A DNA stretch of 64,000 nucleotides from Larus michahellis (lineage: Eukaryota; Chordata; Aves; Charadriiformes; Laridae). How positions within the stretch are numbered: position 1 is the first letter of the stretch; every line of letters begins with the position of its first letter. Made by a program: the position numbers and the translations under genes. The stretch is taken from contig NC_133907.1 in NCBI RefSeq assembly GCF_964199755.1, positions 3,911,001 to 3,975,000 on the forward strand, read 5' to 3'. Below, piece by piece: positions 47,131 to 64,000 of the stretch. The notes beneath the pieces were generated by a model. That model searched no databases. It saw nothing but the letters and a program-made list of their open reading frames with translations, and was not told where the DNA came from.

Positions 47131-47354
47131 TGTGGATGTTGTACCAGTTTTATTGGTAAAATTAACATGAAGCCTCACAAACGCTGGAACATGCTTTTCC
47201 TTTTAAAGAATTTCCACTGGACCTTAATGGTGAGCATCCAGTCGTTGACATATAAACTCTTACAAGCTGATGTGCACACATGCGCCCGGGGGAGACGGTG
47301 GCAGCGTCCTGGTGTCAGGGATGGTTTCTGCGCGATGCACTGGGAGCCCACGAT
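47131..47354 (-). other. EEF1A2: EEF1A2 3' UTR
   Basis: The ~220 nt after the stop codon run to a probable cleavage site near 47131, about 18 nt beyond an AATAAA signal. Genomic A-rich sequence follows on the transcript strand (plus-strand T-runs at about 47100-47127), so oligo-dT priming could mislead mapping of the true end. Confidence 0.6.
47149..47154 (-). terminator. EEF1A2: EEF1A2 polyadenylation signal AATAAA
   Basis: The plus strand reads TTTATT, which is AATAAA on the gene strand, about 200 nt after the stop codon. It is the first canonical signal I find downstream of the gene. Confidence 0.75.
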
Positions 47355-60170
<12,816 letters not shown>

Positions 60171-60230
60171 CTACGCGGGGCTGGCGGCGGTGGGGAGGGC
60201 TGCGGGAACGCGGCTGCGTTTTTGGGGAGG

Positions 60231-61663
60231 CTGCGGGGCAAAGAGGCAGGCGTGTCAAAAGACCCCCCCGTGACAGCACCCTCCCAGCCCCGTCGGGGAT
60301 GGCTCTCCTCCCCTCGCCCCACCTTCCCGCTGGACCACGCGCCCCATCCCCCCCGGGGGTGCCCGGCCTCGTCTAGCACCTCTGCCCGCCCTGGGATGGA
60401 GCCAGCTGGGCTATTTCTAGCCACCACGTACAGCCTCCAAGTCTCAGCAAGATGCCGTGTTATTCGGCGTCTTGCCCTCCACTGCCGTCCTGGAGACCCC
60501 CAGTTCCCAGGACTACGTCATCGCTGCCTCGAAGGTGCCCTTCCTCCTCGGAAAAAACCTTCCCACCGGCTCAGGGTTGCTACTGCTGCCTTCTCGGTCT
60601 TTCCAAACCCGAGGGCATCTCCTCCATGTCGTGGGTGCCCAGGGAGGAGCCATGGGTGTCCGTCCCTGCGGGCTGCCCTCGCCGCTCCCAAGCTGCGCAT
60701 GGTTCGGGTGACAACATGGTGTCCGCAAAATGGGACGGACAAAAATAGCCCTCACCCGCTCCCCCCCGAGCAGGGCTGCAAATAGCGGGGCTGCCCAAAG
60801 CTCGGCGGCACCCGCGGTGAGCGTGTGCGTGTGGGGGGTTTCGTTATATTTTGCTGCCATGAATCTGGATGAAACAGGGGGAGGAGGGTGAAAAAGGCAA
60901 ATCGATAGATCCGGGGAGCTGTTCTGGCATCTCCCAGCGTTACCATGGCTCTGCAGCTGCCACACAAACCCGGCACAATTAGGAGCTTTAATTTGACGTC
61001 TAATAAAATCCAATTTTACCAACCTGCCCATAAAAGTAAAGGAGGTCAGGAGGAGTTTGCCGCTCTAATAGCGATGCAGTCATGCGGGGAGCAACGTCCC
61101 CCGCCAGAAGCCCCCCCTGGGCAGCAGAGCCCTGGCTGCCCCCTCCCTCCCTGCCCTTGATGGGGGGATCCAGCCGGGATCTGGCCGTTTCCCGGCTCCG
61201 CTCCCTGGTGCGGGTCCCGCTCCCCGGTGCGCACCCCCAGCCCCTCGGGTGGGCGATGCGGGGGCGATGCGGGAACCAGGGATTTGTGTTGATTTAATTT
61301 ATTTTTTTTGTATATTTTTTTTCCAAGGCGCTAAAGGCTGGGGCGGGAGGAAGGGCGGGGTGGGGGGTGGTGGGGGAGCGGGGTATTTCCCACCTGCGGG
61401 AAGAAGCACCTGCGGGATGAAGGAATGGCCCGGCCCCATCCTCTCCCTCACAGCCTGGGGTACCCCCCCGCAACATGGGCTGGGGGCAGCAGCACCACCC
61501 CATGCACAAGGCGGGGGGGGGGGGATGCATTGACCCCCCACAGCCCCTGGGGCAGGACACCCCTCCCCTTCCAAAGCCCCCCCCCGCCTCCATCCTCCCC
61601 TCTGCGGAGCGGCCCCATCCCGGCGCGGCGCGGCGCAGCCCGGGGGGGTCCCGGAGCTCTTAC
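60231..61663 (-). other. EEF1A2: Probable EEF1A2 intron 1 (within the 5' UTR)
   Basis: It is inferred from a strong GTAAGAG donor next to 61664 and a pyrimidine-rich CGCAG acceptor at 60231-60232. If the other acceptor is used, the intron ends at 60200. The interval is GC-rich with G-runs near 61360 and 61510 and a T-rich stretch near 61300-61322. Confidence 0.65.
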
Positions 61664-61690
61664 CGGAGCGGCGGTCGGGGCGGCAGAGGC
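61664..61690 (-). other. EEF1A2: Probable EEF1A2 non-coding exon 1
   Basis: On the gene strand CCTCTGCCGCCCCGACCGCC followed by GCTCCG leads straight into GTAAGAG, a good donor. A TATA-like element lies at the right distance upstream. The start is estimated near 61688, giving a very short first exon, as in the sister gene EEF1A1. The pyrimidine-rich beginning would fit the 5' TOP motif of translation-factor mRNAs. Confidence 0.55.
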
Positions 61691-61710
61691 TGCCAGCTTG
61701 GGCTCCGGCG

Positions 61711-61719
61711 GCTTTATCT
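61711..61719 (-). promoter_or_regulatory. EEF1A2: TATA-like box of the EEF1A2 promoter
   Basis: The gene strand reads AGATAAAGC in an otherwise very GC-rich, CpG-rich stretch (about 61580-61860). It lies about 25-30 nt upstream of a pyrimidine-rich candidate start. The functional role is inferred from position. Confidence 0.5.
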
Positions 61720-61796
61720 CCCCGGGAGGGGCCCACCTATTGACGGCGACAGCGCAATGCAGCGACCCCCCCGCACTACGGCAATGCGGTACCGGG

Positions 61797-62345
61797 CGGG
61801 GGAGGAGGAGGCGCGCCGGGGGGAGGAGGAGGAGGAGGAGGAGGAGGGACGGAGCAGGGTAAAGGAGGGGGGGAGAGACGGGAGACGGTGCTGCGAGGGA
61901 GGGAGGGAGGGAGGGAGGGAGGGAAGGCAGGAAGGAAGGAAGGAAGGAAGGAAGGTGGAGGGATGGGAGAAACGGAGGGGTGGAAGATGGAGGGATGGGA
62001 AGGAAGGGATGGGAAGGATGGGCGCTGAAGGGGTGGGAGGAAGATGGAGGGATGGGAGAAACGGAGCGGTGGGAGAAACGGAGAGGTGGGGGAGAGATGG
62101 AGGGATGGGAAGATGGAAGGATGGATGGAAGGCAGAGGTCGGAGGCAGACAGCAGGGGGGAAGATGGGTGGGAGGAAGGTGGAGGTATAAAAGATGGAGA
62201 GACAGGAGATATAGAAGAGATGTAGGGATGGAAGATGACGGCACGAGAAAGATATGGAAAGATGGGGAGAAGGAGAGATTGGAGATAGAGGGATAGGAGG
62301 AAGATGGAGGCATAGAGGGAGATGGAAGAAAGGGCTTTTTGGAAG
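61797..62345. repeat. Purine-rich tract with GGAGG/GGAA microsatellites and a minisatellite
   Basis: The plus strand is almost entirely G and A for about 550 bp. It begins with GAG repeats (61802-61850), continues with GGGA and GGAA runs (61899-61955), and then shows imperfect copies of GGAAGATGGAGGGATGGGAG followed by AAACGGAG between about 61957 and 62310. It begins about 100 bp upstream of the putative EEF1A2 start, so the gene strand is polypyrimidine. Confidence 0.9.
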
Positions 62346-64000
62346 AGAGGGGAATTTATGGAAATCCTGGTCCAGGGGAGTGGCGTAGATGGAGGCCAAG
62401 TGGGGCTTGGACCCCCTTGGATCCCCCTTGTCAGCCTGGGGGTGAAGGGACAGGGCTGGAGTGGGACAGGAGCCCAGGGCCGGCGTGGGACAGGAGCCCA
62501 GGGCCACCAAGTACCACAGCCCTTTCTCTATCCCTAGCGAGGCCAGTGGTGCAAAAGGGCTGTTTTCCCACACGTGCTGGGAGGAGAGGGGTCCCTGCAC
62601 GGCACTCGGGGCAAACACATCCCAGGGCAAAGCCTCGCAGGCACCAACCCACATTTCTGCCTCAGTGGAAAAGCGTTAGCCCAGGAGCAAACAGCAAAGC
62701 AAGGGACAAGGAGAGCAAAACAGATTTCTGCACCTGCAGCGCGTATATTTGCTGCTCAGGAATCTGTGGTTTATTAAAAACACCTCATTTAAGGGGAGAT
62801 GGGGTTCGAGTCCCAGGAGGACAAGGAAACCACAAGTAATTTCCTTTGGTAATACCACGACATTTTCTTTGCATAAAAGAAATATAACCATGTAGTGGTC
62901 AGAATACTTATACCTGTGTCAACTGTGAAATTACAAGGCTAATGCAAAATTTTCTGTGTCCCAAAGACAAATATAGGTCAAAGAAAAGCTAATTTTGAAT
63001 TAAACTACAGTCCAGGCCATTTCTAGGGCCCAGACCATCCTTCCAGTGAACGTAACAGCTAAATCAAGTATTCTTAGGTACTCTCATGAAGGTACTCTTA
63101 CCTTCGCAGTCTAAGGGTTAAAAACTGACACATCATGTAGACTAAAATGCTACTAACCTCACATTAAGGCTTAAAGAGAGACTTTATTTTTTTCATGAAT
63201 GTTATAATTCACTGGTACTTTCTTAGAAACATGATAGGAAAGATATCTTTTATGCAGCATTCCTTGCGTGACCTAAAATCCCTGAGTGCCAGGAAAAATA
63301 AACCTCCAAGAGGAAGACCGTAACCCAGCATTTAAAGGGATTGACCCAGCCTTGCTTTAGGGTAGGAGCAGTAGCGTTACCCTGGGTCTGGGATGTGCTG
63401 GGGATGGACATTAGGTGCGATAATGCCTAGGAGGGGTGGGTATATAAATCCCTTATTCTTCCTATCCGTATTTTAGGGCTTTGCCAAAAAAATAATCTCC
63501 CCTTTTTATACAAGGGCTGCAGGCAGCCTGGAAGCTAATGAAGCCTTCGTGGAGACGGAGTAAATCCCAGGTCCTGCTGGGGCCAAGGCAGTGCCTGACG
63601 GAGCTCTCCTCTCTCCATTCCTTCTCCAGTAAAGAGAATTTGGATTTTCATCCCTTTTCCCAGGCAGGGAAGAGAAATGGGCAGTGCACTGTGCTTTACT
63701 TCTGCAACAAAATGAAGCGTGCCGGGCCATCGGACTATAAATAGTAGGAGACACGAGTAGAAGGGAGGGCTGGGGGACCTGGCTAATCCTGGCTGGGTTA
63801 AGCCACCTTACGCCCAGCCTCCGAGAAGCTTAAAGCCACAGCTCTGTGCCCAGGTCTGGCCGGTGCCTGGAAAAAAGGGGTTCACCAAACATGTGTGGTT
63901 CCTGTGGACCATCATGCCCAATTAGAACTATTTTCGCTCCTGGAAAATAGTGGCAACCTGTCCTGAAACGTTCAGCTACGTAAAATAAAAGAGACCTGAG
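62346..64000. other. Flank upstream of EEF1A2
   Basis: No gene or interspersed repeat is recognised. TATA-like texts occur on the plus strand (GGGTATATAAATCCC near 63440 and GGACTATAAATAGTAGG near 63732). A promoter for a plus-strand gene further right is possible but cannot be supported. In human the next gene, PPDPF, lies on this side; I do not find its coding sequence here. Confidence 0.6.
62461..62505. repeat. Two-copy direct repeat, period 24 bp
   Basis: GTGGGACAGGAGCCCAGGGC occurs at 62461 and again at 62485 with the same following C. It is a simple local duplication. Confidence 0.85.

Noticed and set aside
61475..62296. 273-codon plus-strand and ~290-codon minus-strand open frames upstream of EEF1A2
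   Set aside because: Both are translations of the purine tract (Gly/Glu/Arg or Ser/Pro/Leu repeats) with no protein-like composition.
63430..63745. TATA-like sequences suggesting a plus-strand promoter
   Set aside because: No start, exon or gene can be shown within the window; AT-rich matches of this kind are common.

Overview
The window is vertebrate nuclear DNA. It is almost certainly avian, or at least sauropsid: the recognisable interspersed repeats are CR1 LINE fragments (five of them, 3' ends of the bird type), there are no Alu/B1 or L1 elements, introns are compact, and promoters are very GC-rich. It carries parts of two neuronal genes, both on the minus strand and in the order known from human 20q13.33.

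Region 1 (1 to about 34,560) is the 5' half of KCNQ2, the M-current Kv7.2 potassium channel subunit. Eight coding exons were placed to the base. Their lengths (296, 91, 127, 176, 126, 111, 96 and 95 nt) match the human exons 1-8 that I remember, phases included. They encode residues 1 to 373: cytoplasmic N-terminus, S1-S6, the TTIGYGD selectivity filter and calmodulin-binding helix A. Intron 1 is about 24.1 kb. The gene runs off the low-coordinate end inside intron 8, so the rest of the C-terminus is missing. The start codon at 34,332 has an optimal Kozak context and lies in a CpG-rich, G-run-rich promoter, flanked upstream by a degenerate ~27-bp tandem repeat.

Region 2 (about 34,950 to 47,130) is the intergenic spacer. 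I see no convincing gene in it. It holds a CR1 reverse-transcriptase fragment, an 18-G run, a perfect 12-bp-arm hairpin and an AT-rich block that may be a conserved regulatory element.

Region 3 (about 47,130 to 61,690) is a complete EEF1A2, the neuron/muscle form of translation elongation factor eEF1A. Seven coding exons sum to 1,392 nt (463 codons plus stop). A probable non-coding first exon with a TATA-like box and a pyrimidine-rich start lies near 61,690, and the AATAAA signal is near 47,150. About 100 bp upstream of the promoter begins a ~550-bp purine tract with minisatellite structure.

Region 4 (62,350 to 64,000) is upstream flank with no gene that I recognise.

The two products act separately: KCNQ2 sets neuronal excitability and eEF1A2 delivers aminoacyl-tRNA. 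Both belong to adult neuronal programmes and form a conserved linked pair. I found no convincing novel multi-gene system. The best leads are a predicted extracellular N-glycosylation sequon in the KCNQ2 S1-S2 loop, the repeats flanking both promoters, an uninterrupted in-frame extension upstream of the KCNQ2 ATG, and several AT-rich putative regulatory blocks.
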